A stretch of 64,000 bases of DNA from Sporosarcina sp. FSL W7-1349. Its GTDB lineage: Bacteria > Bacillota > Bacilli > Bacillales_A > Planococcaceae. The stretch spans positions 2,232,001-2,296,000 of the forward strand of contig NZ_JBBOOK010000001.1 in assembly GCF_038003045.1 (NCBI RefSeq). Reading direction: 5' to 3'. The notes under the pieces were generated by a model. The model made no database searches and was not told where the DNA came from. It worked only from the letters and a program-made list of their open reading frames with translations. Of this stretch, positions 36,634 through 44,858 are shown in pieces (positions within the stretch are counted from its first letter, which is position 1; every line of letters starts with the position of its first letter). Position numbers and translations under genes: made by a program.

Positions 36634-37144
36634 ACATCGCCGCGCACGCCTGCAGTTCGGCAATGAAATCAAATGCGTTCGTCATTTCCTCGTCTGAAAA
36701 ATTCAATTTATTTTTTACGATATGGACTTTGGCAATTTGCTCGTCCCGCTCCAGATGGTCGAAATAAAGCAATGTCGAGACCAGTTCCAGGAACCTGGAG
36801 CTTTTTTCATTCAACCGTTCGATGCAGGTCGATAAAAGCTCATGCGGCGACTCGGCGGTCTCCAAGAAGCCAGCCCCCTCTTCCGTCACCTGGTAACTGT
36901 AGCGGACGTACGACCCCTTGTCCGTGCGTTGTTCCGCCAAGAACCCCATTTCGCAAAGCTCCTCCACTCGCAGCGTCAACTCTTCCGAGTACGGCCCGTA
37001 CATATGCAATTCATATTTCTCCGCGAATGGGAAATTCATCTTTTTCGCGATGTACACCATTTTCTGCAATTTTTTCCGCCCATTCACTTCATTCGCAAGT
37101 GATATAAATTGCACAATTTTGGCATGTTCCTGTAACAAGGTCAT
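36632..37144 (-). CDS. ywgA: YwgA family protein
   Basis: A 170-residue cytosolic protein of the YwgA family (unknown function). N-terminal helices VNGRKKLQKMVYIAKKM, then ELHMYGPYSEELTLRVEELCEMG in parts, which resembles a winged-helix or antitoxin-like (SocA/Panacea type) fold, then a helical C-terminus. Its ATG overlaps the ywfO stop by ATGA, so both are one transcription unit. GAGGGAGGGGT lies right before the start. Confidence 0.82.
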   Translation of the reverse strand: MTLLQEHAKIVQFISLANEVNGRKKLQKMVYIAKKMNFPFAEKYELHMYGPYSEELTLRVEELCEMGFLAEQRTDKGSYVRYSYQVTEEGAGFLETAESPHELLSTCIERLNEKSSRFLELVSTLLYFDHLERDEQIAKVHIVKNKLNFSDEEMTNAFDFIAELQACAAM

Positions 37145-38451
37145 ACCCCTCCCTCATTTTTCAACATATGTAAGATCTGTTCATAGATTGGATTTTCGTC
37201 TTTTCCTTTCAACAGGACGTCTTCCGGGAAATAAAGCTTGTGATCTGTCCGGCGTTTCCCCGAAATGGCATCGACGATATCGGAGGAACGGGATAATTCG
37301 CGCAGCTCCCCAGTTGGCATTTGCAAATAAATTGGCAGGCGTTCGTTCTCCTCCCCCGGCCGATAGAAATCATAAGGCAGATCCGAGGACGAATCGGCAA
37401 TCAAATAATAGTTGGGATCAATGCCCGCTTCCTTGAATAACCGTTCTAGCTCCCCGATTTTCCGATACTCCGTCGCCGGGTCGAATTCGACATGCTGGAA
37501 CAGCCGCCGGTTTATGAATCGATAGCAAAGATCCGCCAGAATTGGGTCGTTCTCCTTTGTCCATGATTGGAAATAGGTCAATAACACACTCTCATCTAGT
37601 GAAATATAATCTTCCAGCTCATACGTCCGGTCAAAGAAGGAACGGAAGTGAGCCGGCTCTTGCTTAAACGTATACCCTCTTTCATGGAGATGTTTCGCCC
37701 GATGTAAAATTTTCATCAAAATTACTTCGGCGCTGCGGGATACTGGATGAAAATACACTTGCCAGTACATTTGATAGCGGCTCATGATATAGTCCTCCAC
37801 CGCGTGCATGCCGCTATATTTAACGACGGCCTGCTCCTCGGTCGGACGCATGACGCGTAAAATCCGCTCCATGTCAAAATGGCCGTACGACACCCCTGTA
37901 TAATAGGCATCGCGCTGCAAATAATCCATCCGGTCGGCGTCGATTTGGCTCGAGATGAGACTGACGACGAGCTTGTCCGGATACGTCTTGCCGATGACGT
38001 CCGCCACTTTTTGCGGAAAGTCATCGCCGACGCGGCGGAGCACTTCATTCACCTCGGTATCCCCAAGCAGGATGCCTTGTGTGAATTGTTCATGGTCCAA
38101 ATTAAACACTTTTTCAAACGCATGCGAAAACGGGCCATGACCGAGATCATGCAGCAAAGCGGCGCATAAAGTCACGAGGCGTTCTTCCTTCCGCCACTCA
38201 GACCGGTTGACGAAGCCGTCATCCAAAATGCGGCGGACGATTTCATAGACGCCAAGGGAATGCTGGAAGCGGCTATGCTCCGCGCCGTGGAATACGAGAT
38301 ATGTGGTGCCGAGTTGCCGGATCCGGCGCAGTCGCTGGAATTCCCGGGTTCCGATGACATCCCAGATCACTTTGTCCCGCACATGGATATAGCGGTGCAC
38401 CGGATCTTTAAACACTTTTTCTTCAAACAGTTTTTCATGTTCGTATGCCAT
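37141..38451 (-). CDS. ywfO: HD-domain phosphohydrolase YwfO
   Basis: A 436-residue HD-superfamily protein related to dNTP triphosphohydrolases. Metal ligands are visible as RFQHSLGVYEI (first His), LLHDLGHGPFSHAFE (HD pair) and QIDADRMDYLQRDAYYTG (distal Asp). Enterococcal and Bacillus relatives hydrolyse dNTPs. GGAGGTGCGAGTGGGCG precedes ATG 38451 at slightly long spacing. It is transcribed with ywgA and lies divergent to rsfA, as in B. subtilis. Confidence 0.88.
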   Translation of the reverse strand: MAYEHEKLFEEKVFKDPVHRYIHVRDKVIWDVIGTREFQRLRRIRQLGTTYLVFHGAEHSRFQHSLGVYEIVRRILDDGFVNRSEWRKEERLVTLCAALLHDLGHGPFSHAFEKVFNLDHEQFTQGILLGDTEVNEVLRRVGDDFPQKVADVIGKTYPDKLVVSLISSQIDADRMDYLQRDAYYTGVSYGHFDMERILRVMRPTEEQAVVKYSGMHAVEDYIMSRYQMYWQVYFHPVSRSAEVILMKILHRAKHLHERGYTFKQEPAHFRSFFDRTYELEDYISLDESVLLTYFQSWTKENDPILADLCYRFINRRLFQHVEFDPATEYRKIGELERLFKEAGIDPNYYLIADSSSDLPYDFYRPGEENERLPIYLQMPTGELRELSRSSDIVDAISGKRRTDHKLYFPEDVLLKGKDENPIYEQILHMLKNEGGV

Positions 38452-38618
38452 CGCCCACTCGCACCTCCGTCAATCATTCTTCTTAGTATAGACAATTCGG
38501 GCGGACGACGAAAGATGGAAAAAGAATCATTCCCCCACAATTTCGTGACAACGCCTGCTTGCGGTTTGATTTTATCTTTATTCAGCAAAGTTTAGTTGTG
38601 CTGAAAGCGGAGCGGCGG

Positions 38619-38664
38619 GAACAGAAGACTCCCACCTCTATAGGTGGTGGTTGATCTTCTGTTC
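38619..38664. other. Compound hairpin upstream of rsfA
   Basis: Outer stem GAACAGAAGA/TCTTCTGTTC (38619-38628, 38655-38664) enclosing a second stem CCACCT/AGGTGG (38632-38647). It abuts copy 3 of the family A element. Confidence 0.7.
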
Positions 38665-38668
38665 AGCT

Positions 38669-38732
38669 AAGGGGAACTTTTCGAGCAAGCTCGAAAAAAT
38701 CCGTACACCAACACGCCGAGGCATGATTGATT
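38669..38732 (-). repeat. Dispersed hairpin element, family A, copy 3 (inverted)
   Basis: Read on the minus strand: ATCAATCATGCCTCGGCGTG, TGTACGGATTTTTTCGAG, CTTGCTCGAAAAGTTCCCC. It matches the left part of copy 2; the right arm is replaced by the neighbouring compound hairpin. Confidence 0.7.
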
Positions 38733-38855
38733 GGTAACATTTTGGGTTGGGTTAAAAAAATTTACTAGAATGACGGCGACTTTATGAATAAAACACGTGA
38801 ACTCTGTCCAAACTGACGATAGAAAAAGACTATGAACATGGCAGGAGGCACGGAA

Positions 38856-39491
38856 ATGGTGAAAGTTAGACAGGATGCTTGGGTAGAAGAAAATGATATT
38901 TTATTGGCCGAGACGGTGTTGCGGCATGTCCGCGAAGGAAGTACGCAATTGAGCGCGTTCGAAGAGGTCGGGGATTTGTTGAACCGGACAGCGGCGGCAT
39001 GCGGTTTCCGCTGGAATGCGGTAGTCCGCCGCGATTATGAGAAGGAATTGGCGGAAGCGAAAAAGGAACGGAAGCAGGCCATGCGCGTCCTCGGAAAAGA
39101 TTTCAAACGGCGCGGCCAGCAGTTGTACACCCCTTCACAGGGCGGGGATGAAGACCAAAAGACTTCTGTTCCTCTATCAGCCCTATCCCTAGATACGGTC
39201 ATCGCCTATCTCGTCAGGATGCACCACTCTGGGGCGGGCGATAACGAATCATTGCGTTGGAAACAAACTGCGAAAATCGCACAAGAAAAAATGGAAGAAC
39301 TCGAGAATGAGATTGAGAAACTTCGCCAGGAGAATAAAACCTTGCGAGATGACTACGATCAGTTCGTCCAGATCATGAACCGGGCACGTCGCCTCGTTAC
39401 ACTGGAAGACGACGCCGAACGGACCGCTCCCGTTTTCAAAATGGAACAAAACGGAAACCTTGTTACGAAAGAACCACCGATTAATCATTGA
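38856..39491 (+). CDS. rsfA: Prespore-specific transcriptional regulator RsfA
   Basis: RsfA-family regulator (211 residues) that tunes forespore sigma-F genes in B. subtilis. The N-terminal Myb/SANT-like domain (about 5-60) contains RQDAWVEENDILLAETVL and AAACGFRWNAVVRRDYE, followed by a coiled coil around 145-180 (QEKMEELENEIEKLRQENK). An upstream ATG at 38832 is open, but AGGAGGCACGGAA points to ATG 38856. It is divergent from ywfO with dispersed repeats in the gap. Confidence 0.9.
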   Translation: MVKVRQDAWVEENDILLAETVLRHVREGSTQLSAFEEVGDLLNRTAAACGFRWNAVVRRDYEKELAEAKKERKQAMRVLGKDFKRRGQQLYTPSQGGDEDQKTSVPLSALSLDTVIAYLVRMHHSGAGDNESLRWKQTAKIAQEKMEELENEIEKLRQENKTLRDDYDQFVQIMNRARRLVTLEDDAERTAPVFKMEQNGNLVTKEPPINH

Positions 39492-39506
39492 TCGGTGGTT
39501 TTTTTT
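39472..39506 (+). terminator. rsfA terminator overlapping the stop codon
   Basis: Stem AACCACCGAT/ATCGGTGGTT followed by TTTTTT; the 5' arm lies within the last codons. Confidence 0.9.
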
Positions 39507-39544
39507 GGTGTTGGGCTTTGGTGTTAGACAGGTACATGGATAGG

Positions 39545-40030
39545 GGCGGAACGTTGAAAAGTTGTTGGATTTCGTTGGGAAGTTGGGGCTGATTGTTTAG
39601 AGGTTCATGGGAAACGTTGGGAAGTCGGGTGGAAGTGTTGTGAAGCTTGACGGATATGCTGAGAGGTTCGGGAAACGTTGGGAAGTTCCCGGATTATGTT
39701 GAGAGGTTGAACCCATATGTTTAAAGGTCCCCAAAATTTGTTTGAGAGTTGAAGGGAAACGTTGCGAGGTTCAGATGCGTTGAGAAGTTCCGGAATTTCA
39801 TTGGAGAGGTGAACCCAAACGTTTAAAGGTCCACGGTATTCGTTTGGAAGTAGAGGGAAATTGTTGTGTGGTTCGGCGGATATGTTGAGAGGTTCGGAAA
39901 CGTTGGGATGATCTAAGATTTTGTTGAGAGGTTGAACCCAAAAGTTTAGGGGTTCCCAGAATTTATTTAGGAGTCAAAGAGAAATGTTGAGAGGCCCAGC
40001 AGGTATTGGTTCAAAAACCCAAAAGTTCGA
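39545..40030. repeat. Degenerate 21-bp tandem array (CGTTGGGAAGTT family), about 23 units
   Basis: The GTTG core recurs at 39553, 39574, 39595, 39616, 39637, 39658, then after a 2-bp loss at 39677, 39698 and 39719, each 21 bp apart, and continues in degraded form to about 40030. It fills the convergent gap between rsfA and lipL. Same motif as at 12.2 kb. Confidence 0.85.
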
Positions 40031-40075
40031 CGGACATATTTTAAAGTTTCCAGAGGCCCTTTCTTAAATCAAAAC

Positions 40076-40114
40076 CAAAAACACAGCCGCCCCTTACATA
40101 GGTAGGCTGTGTTT
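40076..40114 (-). terminator. lipL terminator
   Basis: Minus-strand stem AAAACACAGCC/GGCTGTGTTTT followed by TTGG; usable in both directions. Confidence 0.8.
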
Positions 40115-40117
40115 TAT

Positions 40118-40948
40118 TCAGACCAGCATTTTTTGGTTCCGTTCGACGACGCGGTTGAGGTAGAACGTGTACAGGTCCATTTCGTCCGCTTGGAACCCGC
40201 CGAAAGTGACGCGATCGGCCAGTTTGTCCAATAGGGTTTGCACGCGGATCATGACGTCGCCGACGGTTAGCGGCATGCCGAGCAGTTCCTCCAAAGATGC
40301 CATCACTTCGGGCCGAATGGACGGATAGCTGAACTTGGTCGCTTTCCCTTGCAACCCTATATCATAGACGTCCCGGATGATCTCCGCGCGGGCTGCGCCG
40401 CTTCCTTCAACGCAAAGATACACTTGGACGGCGATGCCGGAACGGAGCCGACGCTGGGAGATGCCTGCAAATTTCTGGCCGCCGATGCTGAGGTCATAGG
40501 AGCCGGGGCAGTAAGAACCGACAATTTCATACGCTTCGATCCGCTCCCCGGCCTCCGGGAATAGCAGGCGGACGAACTCCAACATCGTTTCGTAGCCTGC
40601 CGGGATATCAATGGCCCCTTCGCGCTCCGATAAGACGATGGAAATATTCAAGATGCCCCCGTCCAGAACGACTGCCAAACCGCCTGAATTCCGAACAATC
40701 ACCCGATACCCTCTCGCCTCCAACATCTCGATAGCCTCGTCGACGTGAGGGAGACGGTGATCCTGAATGCCGAGCACAACAGTCTCCTCATGAACCCAAG
40801 TCCGGACGGCCGGCACGCTCAGCTGCTGACCGACGAGATGGCAAAGGGTGTCATCTGCTGCAAAGGATTCCAGGGCGGAACGGCAGCGAGCCGATATCGA
40901 CTCGTCGATGAACCGCCATTCCGGTATGTGTAATAACGACTGTGCCAT
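40118..40948 (-). CDS. lipL: Octanoyl-[GcvH]:protein N-octanoyltransferase LipL
   Basis: LipL moves octanoate from GcvH to the E2 subunits of 2-oxoacid dehydrogenases in lipoate biosynthesis (276 residues, biotin/lipoate ligase-like fold). RNSGGLAVVLDGGILNISI, then GSYCPGSYDLSIGGQKFAGISQRR (in parts) with the amidotransferase Cys near residue 146 and the conserved Lys. A TTG two codons upstream (40954) opens the frame, but CAGGAGAATTGGCA supports ATG 40948. It is adjacent to pta as in B. subtilis ywfL. Confidence 0.93.
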   Translation of the reverse strand: MAQSLLHIPEWRFIDESISARCRSALESFAADDTLCHLVGQQLSVPAVRTWVHEETVVLGIQDHRLPHVDEAIEMLEARGYRVIVRNSGGLAVVLDGGILNISIVLSEREGAIDIPAGYETMLEFVRLLFPEAGERIEAYEIVGSYCPGSYDLSIGGQKFAGISQRRLRSGIAVQVYLCVEGSGAARAEIIRDVYDIGLQGKATKFSYPSIRPEVMASLEELLGMPLTVGDVMIRVQTLLDKLADRVTFGGFQADEMDLYTFYLNRVVERNQKMLV

Positions 40949-40972
40949 TGCCAATTCTCCTGTTTTTTCAAA

Positions 40973-41944
40973 TTAAGATAAACTTTGTGCCGCTGTCAGC
41001 AAGGAAACTTTATATACATCGTCCGCCGAACAGCCGCGCGACAGATCGTTCACCGGCGCGTTCAGCCCTTGTAAAACGGGACCGATCGCTTCATAGCCGC
41101 CAAGCCGCTCTGTCAATTTGTATCCGATGTTCCCCGCTTCCAGTGTCGGGAAGACGAATACATTGGCATCCCCTTGGAGGATGGAGTCCGGTGCCTTCTT
41201 CGCGGCGATTTCTGGAACATAGGCCGCATCAAATTGGAATTCCCCATCGAGCGGCAAATCCGGTTCCAGCATTTGGGCGATTTGCACCGCTTTCGCCACT
41301 TTTTCCGTCTCTTCAGTCACTGCAGAGCCTTTTGTTGAGAAAGACAGCATCGCGACGCGCGGTTCCACGCCGAATGATTTCGCGGTTTTCGCACTTTCAA
41401 TCGCAATTTGGGCAAGTTCCTCTGCGGTTGGAGCCACGGTAATGGCGCAATCCGCGAACACAAGCCGTTCTTTTCCTTTCATCATAATGAAAGCACCGCT
41501 CGTCCGTGAAACCCCCGGTCGGGTCTTAATGATCTGGAGTGCCGGCCGCACAGTATCCGCTGTCGAATGGGCGGCGCCGCTGACTAGGCCATCCGCCCGG
41601 TTCGTATAGACGAGCATCGTTCCAAAATAATTGACGTCCTTCAACAACTCGCGGGCCTCTTCCGCGGAGGAGCGCCCTCCCCGTCTTTCCACGAATTGTT
41701 CGACGAGTTCCTCAAAATACGGAGCTTGCTCCGGGTCGATAATCGTTATTCCCGTAATGTCGACACCCGCTTCCGCAGCCGCCGCATTCACCTCTTCTTC
41801 CTTGCCAAGCAAAAGCGGCGTCACGCAACCTTCCGCCTGAAGCCTCGCAGCTGCTGTCACAATCCGGCCATCCCAACCTTCCGGGAGAACGATCGTCTTC
41901 TTCTGCCCCGCCAATTGTTTCCGAATCACGTCAAATAAATCCAT
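40973..41944 (-). CDS. pta: Phosphate acetyltransferase
   Basis: Reversibly converts acetyl-CoA and phosphate to acetyl phosphate and CoA in overflow metabolism; cytosolic (323 residues, the Bacillus length). Typical blocks: [37 protein letters not shown] in parts, TSGAFIMM, and the C-terminal [23 protein letters not shown]. The frame opens at 41992, but AAAAGAGGTGTTGAAA precedes ATG 41944. lipL follows 24 bp later, so both are likely co-transcribed. Confidence 0.96.
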   Translation of the reverse strand: MDLFDVIRKQLAGQKKTIVLPEGWDGRIVTAAARLQAEGCVTPLLLGKEEEVNAAAAEAGVDITGITIIDPEQAPYFEELVEQFVERRGGRSSAEEARELLKDVNYFGTMLVYTNRADGLVSGAAHSTADTVRPALQIIKTRPGVSRTSGAFIMMKGKERLVFADCAITVAPTAEELAQIAIESAKTAKSFGVEPRVAMLSFSTKGSAVTEETEKVAKAVQIAQMLEPDLPLDGEFQFDAAYVPEIAAKKAPDSILQGDANVFVFPTLEAGNIGYKLTERLGGYEAIGPVLQGLNAPVNDLSRGCSADDVYKVSLLTAAQSLS

Positions 41945-41963
41945 TTTCAACACCTCTTTTGAA

Positions 41964-42096
41964 AAATCAATTACGCCTCGGCCTACTTGCATCCAGATTT
42001 TGAATTAAGGCACTTTCACAAACAGCGTCATGACGCCGCCTTCCTTAACCCCTATTCAAAATCCGTACGATCCGCCGAAGACTTAACTTGACTCAG
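41964..42096 (+). repeat. Dispersed hairpin element, family A, copy 4
   Basis: Starts AAATCAATTACGCCTCGGCC, then CCAGATTTTGAAT, an interior containing GAATTAAGGCAC (a family B piece), then ATTCAAAATCCGTACGATCC and GCCGAAGACTTAACTTGACTC. ATTTTGAAT pairs with ATTCAAAAT. Confidence 0.7.
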
Positions 42097-42135
42097 CAAA
42101 TGCTTTCAGTCCAAAAGCATTTGCTGAGTCAAGTT
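42085..42135. other. Perfect 22-bp inverted repeat between pta and hemQ
   Basis: AACTTGACTCAGCAAATGC-TTT (42085-42106) is exactly repeated in inverse at 42114-42135 around a 7-base loop. It begins inside the right end of family A copy 4. No U-run follows. The genes on both sides are transcribed away from it. Confidence 0.85.
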
Positions 42136-42287
42136 CATTACCTTAAGCATACACGAACCGGCCAGGTGATAAAAGAGTTTCATCCCATGGCAAATTCATG
42201 ACAACGGCGCTACGGAAAGAACTTTCCGCCTAGTTTATGCTACACTGATTACAGAAGTAAATATATCGTGAAGGAGACTGAATAGTT

Positions 42288-43037
42288 TTGAATGAAGCAG
42301 CGATCACACTCGATGGATGGTATGTATTACATGACTTGCGCTCCATGGACTGGGCATCTTGGAAAGCGATTTCGAAAGAGGAACGCCAAGCGGCAGTCGA
42401 TGAATTCCTCGCCTACCTGGAAAAATTGCAACAAGCGGATGACGCCAAAACGGGAAGTCACGCCTTCTATACAGTCGTCGGACAAAAAGCGGATTTCATG
42501 CTCATGACATTGCGTCCAACGATGGATGAATTGCAAGAATTGGAAGCTGAATTCAATAAACTGACGATTGCCGATTTTACAATCCCAGCGTATTCATATG
42601 TTTCCGTTGTAGAATTGTCTAATTATCTAGCTGGTGAATCGGATGAAGATCCATACCAGAATCCGTATATACGTGGTCGTCTCTATCCGGAACTGCCGCG
42701 CAATCAGTACATCTGTTTCTACCCGATGGACAAAAAGCGCGAAGGCGACGACAACTGGTATATGCTCGATATGGACAAGCGAAAAGAATTGATGCGCAGC
42801 CACGGCTTGATCGGACGCAGCTATGCAGGAAAAGTGAAACAGATCATTTCCGGTTCTGTCGGTTTTGACGACTATGAGTGGGGCGTTACTTTATTTTCAG
42901 ATGACGTCCTTCAATTCAAGAAACTTGTCTATGAAATGCGTTTTGATGAAGTGAGTGCACGCTACGGCGTATTCGGTTCCTTCTTCGTCGGTACTATTTT
43001 AGATGGCGATAAAAAAGCGGAGTTCTTTAAAATCTGA
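42288..43037 (+). CDS. hemQ: Coproheme decarboxylase HemQ
   Basis: HemQ (249 residues, chlorite-dismutase fold) makes protoheme from coproheme in the Gram-positive coproporphyrin-dependent pathway, using peroxide. It shows the family blocks [35 protein letters not shown] in parts (with the radical Tyr near 145), and [15 protein letters not shown] with the proximal His near 172. The start is TTG 42288 with AAGGAG 11 bases upstream. It is divergent from pta as in B. subtilis ywfI. Its terminator has been split by an IS element. Confidence 0.95.
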   Translation: MNEAAITLDGWYVLHDLRSMDWASWKAISKEERQAAVDEFLAYLEKLQQADDAKTGSHAFYTVVGQKADFMLMTLRPTMDELQELEAEFNKLTIADFTIPAYSYVSVVELSNYLAGESDEDPYQNPYIRGRLYPELPRNQYICFYPMDKKREGDDNWYMLDMDKRKELMRSHGLIGRSYAGKVKQIISGSVGFDDYEWGVTLFSDDVLQFKKLVYEMRFDEVSARYGVFGSFFVGTILDGDKKAEFFKI

Positions 43038-43155
43038 AGAAACGCACCACATGCAGAGTAATGGAACTGACCTAAGAAAATGAGACAAATAAAAACACCT
43101 TACGTTGAAAAACGGGTATTGAACCTTAATACATCAACGTGGAGGTGTTTTTTCT

Positions 43156-43476
43156 ATGGGAACTAGAGTTAGTTATCCAGAAGAAGTGAAATTGAAGGCG
43201 ATTGAAATGCGGTTAGCGGGTGTTCCTGTGAAAGAAGTAATGGAGGAACTGAACATCCGGAACTATACACAGCTGAAAACTTGGATGCGATGGTATCGGA
43301 ATGGTGAATTGCACCGTCTTGCACAACCGGTCGGCAAGCAATATGCCTTCGGCAAAGGACCCGAGTATGAAAGTGAGACAGCGAGATTGCAGGCTGAAAA
43401 TCGCTTTCTGAGACAACAGGTCGAAGTATTAAAAAAGTACGCAGAATTGGAAAGGAAGTGGCGCCAAAAGTTGTGA
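43156..43476 (+). CDS. IS3-family transposase OrfA
   Basis: A 106-residue DNA-binding part of the transposase: helix-turn-helix at about 10-50 (SYPEEVKLKAIEMRLAG, IRNYTQLKTWMRWY) and a C-terminal leucine-zipper-like coil (YESETARLQAENRFLRQQVEVLKK in parts). GTGGAGGTGTTTTTTCT precedes the ATG. Near its end A AAA AAG (43431-43437) allows a -1 shift into the orfB frame, giving a fusion transposase of about 370 residues. Confidence 0.92.
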   Translation: MGTRVSYPEEVKLKAIEMRLAGVPVKEVMEELNIRNYTQLKTWMRWYRNGELHRLAQPVGKQYAFGKGPEYESETARLQAENRFLRQQVEVLKKYAELERKWRQKL

Positions 43477-44297
43477 TTCAGTTAGTGGAAGAATGGAGTG
43501 GAGATATGTCTATAGGAGAGATCTGCCGACACATGGGTATCAGTCGTTCATCGTATTATCGCTGGAAAGCCCAAGAGGGGAATGAGACACCAAAGGAGGC
43601 GCGGGATCGGCAGATTGGCGAATTGTGTAAGAAGCATAAATTCCGATATGGGTACCGGAAGATTGCGGCTCAATATCCAGGAGTCTGTGAGAAGACGGTA
43701 CAACATGTCATGCAGAAACATGGTTGGCAGTGCCGTGTGAAAGTGAAGAGACGCAAACGTACCGGGCAGCCCGCACATGTAGCACCGAACCTGTTAGAGA
43801 GGGATTTTACTGCTTCTAAGCCTTTGGAGAAGTTGGTGACAGATATTACCTACTTGCCCTTCGGCCAATCCATGATGTATCTTTCAAGTATCCTTGATGT
43901 CTACAACGGAGAAATTGTGGCCCAAACCATCGGTTTCATCCAGGACACCACTTTCGTTTTGGATACGTTGCATCAATTACCGGACTTACCGGAGGGCTGT
44001 ATGTTGCATAGCGATCAAGGCTCGGTTTATACATCATATGCCTATCAAATGGCAGTAAAAGAAAAGGGAATTACCATGAGCATGTCCCGTAAAGGCACAC
44101 CCGCTGATAATTCCCCAATCGAAACGTTCCACTCCTCGCTAAAGTCGGAAACGTTCTACCTCGACGACATCTATCGCACTACCAATGCGCATGTGATGCA
44201 GATTGTCGAAGAATATATTACTTATTATAACAATATCCGCATTCAAACGAAATTAAACAGCCAATCACCGGTACAATACCGGCAAATGGCTGCATAA
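43458..44297 (+). CDS. IS3-family transposase OrfB (DDE integrase domain)
   Basis: Catalytic part of the IS3 transposase (279 residues in this frame). An N-terminal HTH_21 region (RHMGISRSSYYRWKAQ, FRYGYRKIAAQYPG), then an rve integrase core with the three acids in LVTDITYLPFG, MLHSDQGSVYTS and ADNSPIETFHSSLKSE, and a C-terminal ITYYNNIRIQTKLNSQSPVQY. It lies in the -1 frame relative to orfA and overlaps it by 19 bp; expression is probably by programmed frameshifting rather than from its own start. Confidence 0.93.
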   Translation: MAPKVVIQLVEEWSGDMSIGEICRHMGISRSSYYRWKAQEGNETPKEARDRQIGELCKKHKFRYGYRKIAAQYPGVCEKTVQHVMQKHGWQCRVKVKRRKRTGQPAHVAPNLLERDFTASKPLEKLVTDITYLPFGQSMMYLSSILDVYNGEIVAQTIGFIQDTTFVLDTLHQLPDLPEGCMLHSDQGSVYTSYAYQMAVKEKGITMSMSRKGTPADNSPIETFHSSLKSETFYLDDIYRTTNAHVMQIVEEYITYYNNIRIQTKLNSQSPVQYRQMAA

Positions 44298-44370
44298 TAA
44301 GGTGTTTTTTACTTGTCTCAAAAAAGGTGGTCAGTGCCAATCTGCATGTGGTTTTTTATTTTCCCGACTT

Positions 44371-44399
44371 GCATGTTTGTCGTAAACCGGACATAAGGT
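44371..44399 (+). promoter_or_regulatory. Sigma-E-type promoter for cwlJ-gerQ
   Basis: GCATGTT (44371-44377), 14-bp spacer, CATAAGGT (44392-44399); compare the sigma-E consensus KMATATT-N14-CATACAHT. It lies just outside the IS right end and 20 bp before the cwlJ start. cwlJ is a mother-cell gene in B. subtilis. Confidence 0.55.
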
Positions 44400-44419
44400 A
44401 GTGGCAAGGGGGTATTGCC

Positions 44420-44839
44420 GTGGCAGTAATTCAGGCCACAAGTAGAGAAGTTGATCTACTCGCGCGATTGATGCGCGCTGAAGCGGAAGGAGATGGGCAA
44501 CTCGGCATGCTGATGGTCGGCAATGTCGGGGTTAATCGCGTCCGTGCCGGATGTCTGGATTTTAATGATATCCGGTCCGTGCAGGATATGGTATTCCAAT
44601 CGCCGGGCGGGTTTGAAGCAACACAGAAATCATATTTTTATCAGCGGGCTCGCGAAGAAGATCGGCGATTGGCGAGACGGGTCATTGAAGGAGAACGGTT
44701 CCATCCGGCCACCCGTTCCCTCTGGTTTTTCATGCCGGCTGGGAGTTGCCCGGCCCAATGGTATAACCAATGGAACACCGGCCGCTTCAAGTCGCATTGC
44801 TTCTATTCCCCGACGGAACAAGACTGCCCTGCTATCTAA
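44420..44839 (+). CDS. cwlJ: Spore cortex-lytic enzyme CwlJ
   Basis: Cell-wall hydrolase of the spore coat (139 residues, hydrolase_2 fold) that degrades cortex peptidoglycan during germination, notably in response to calcium dipicolinate. The catalytic-type Glu lies in RLMRAEAEGDGQLGM, followed by VGNVGVNRV, FYQRAREEDRRLARR, and the C-terminal AGSCPAQWYNQW and FKSHCFYSPT. GTG start with AAGGGGGTATTGCC. gerQ follows 19 bp later, the pairing known from the B. cereus group, where GerQ is needed to place CwlJ in the coat. Confidence 0.93.
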   Translation: MAVIQATSREVDLLARLMRAEAEGDGQLGMLMVGNVGVNRVRAGCLDFNDIRSVQDMVFQSPGGFEATQKSYFYQRAREEDRRLARRVIEGERFHPATRSLWFFMPAGSCPAQWYNQWNTGRFKSHCFYSPTEQDCPAI

Positions 44840-44858
44840 ATTTAGAAAGGATGACAAA

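Larger units (their letters stand above)
43062..44339 (+). mobile_element. IS3-family insertion sequence (IS150-like)
   Basis: 1278 bp with terminal inverted repeats: left TGGAACTGACCTAAG, right (inverted) TGGCACTGACCACC, with further matching TGAGACAA and AAAACACCTTA blocks. The ends are TG...CA. It carries orfA and orfB overlapping with an A6G slippery site. Both reading frames and the DDE residues are intact, so it may still be active. No clear target duplication was seen (left flank ...GTAA, right flank ATC...). Confidence 0.92.
43047..44357 (+). terminator. hemQ terminator split by the insertion sequence
   Basis: CCACATGCAGA (43047-43057) and TCTGCATGTGG (44341-44351) form a perfect 11-bp stem, followed by TTTTTTATTTT. 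The two arms now flank the 1.28-kb IS3-family element. Confidence 0.8.

Noticed and set aside
43059..44342. Target-site duplication of the IS3-family element
   Set aside because: Flanking triplets (TAA and ATC) do not match; no duplication can be claimed.
44523..44858. N-terminal extension of GerQ overlapping cwlJ
   Set aside because: The frame is open, but it overlaps cwlJ out of frame, and the TTG at 44859 has a good ribosome site and the expected GerQ N-terminus.
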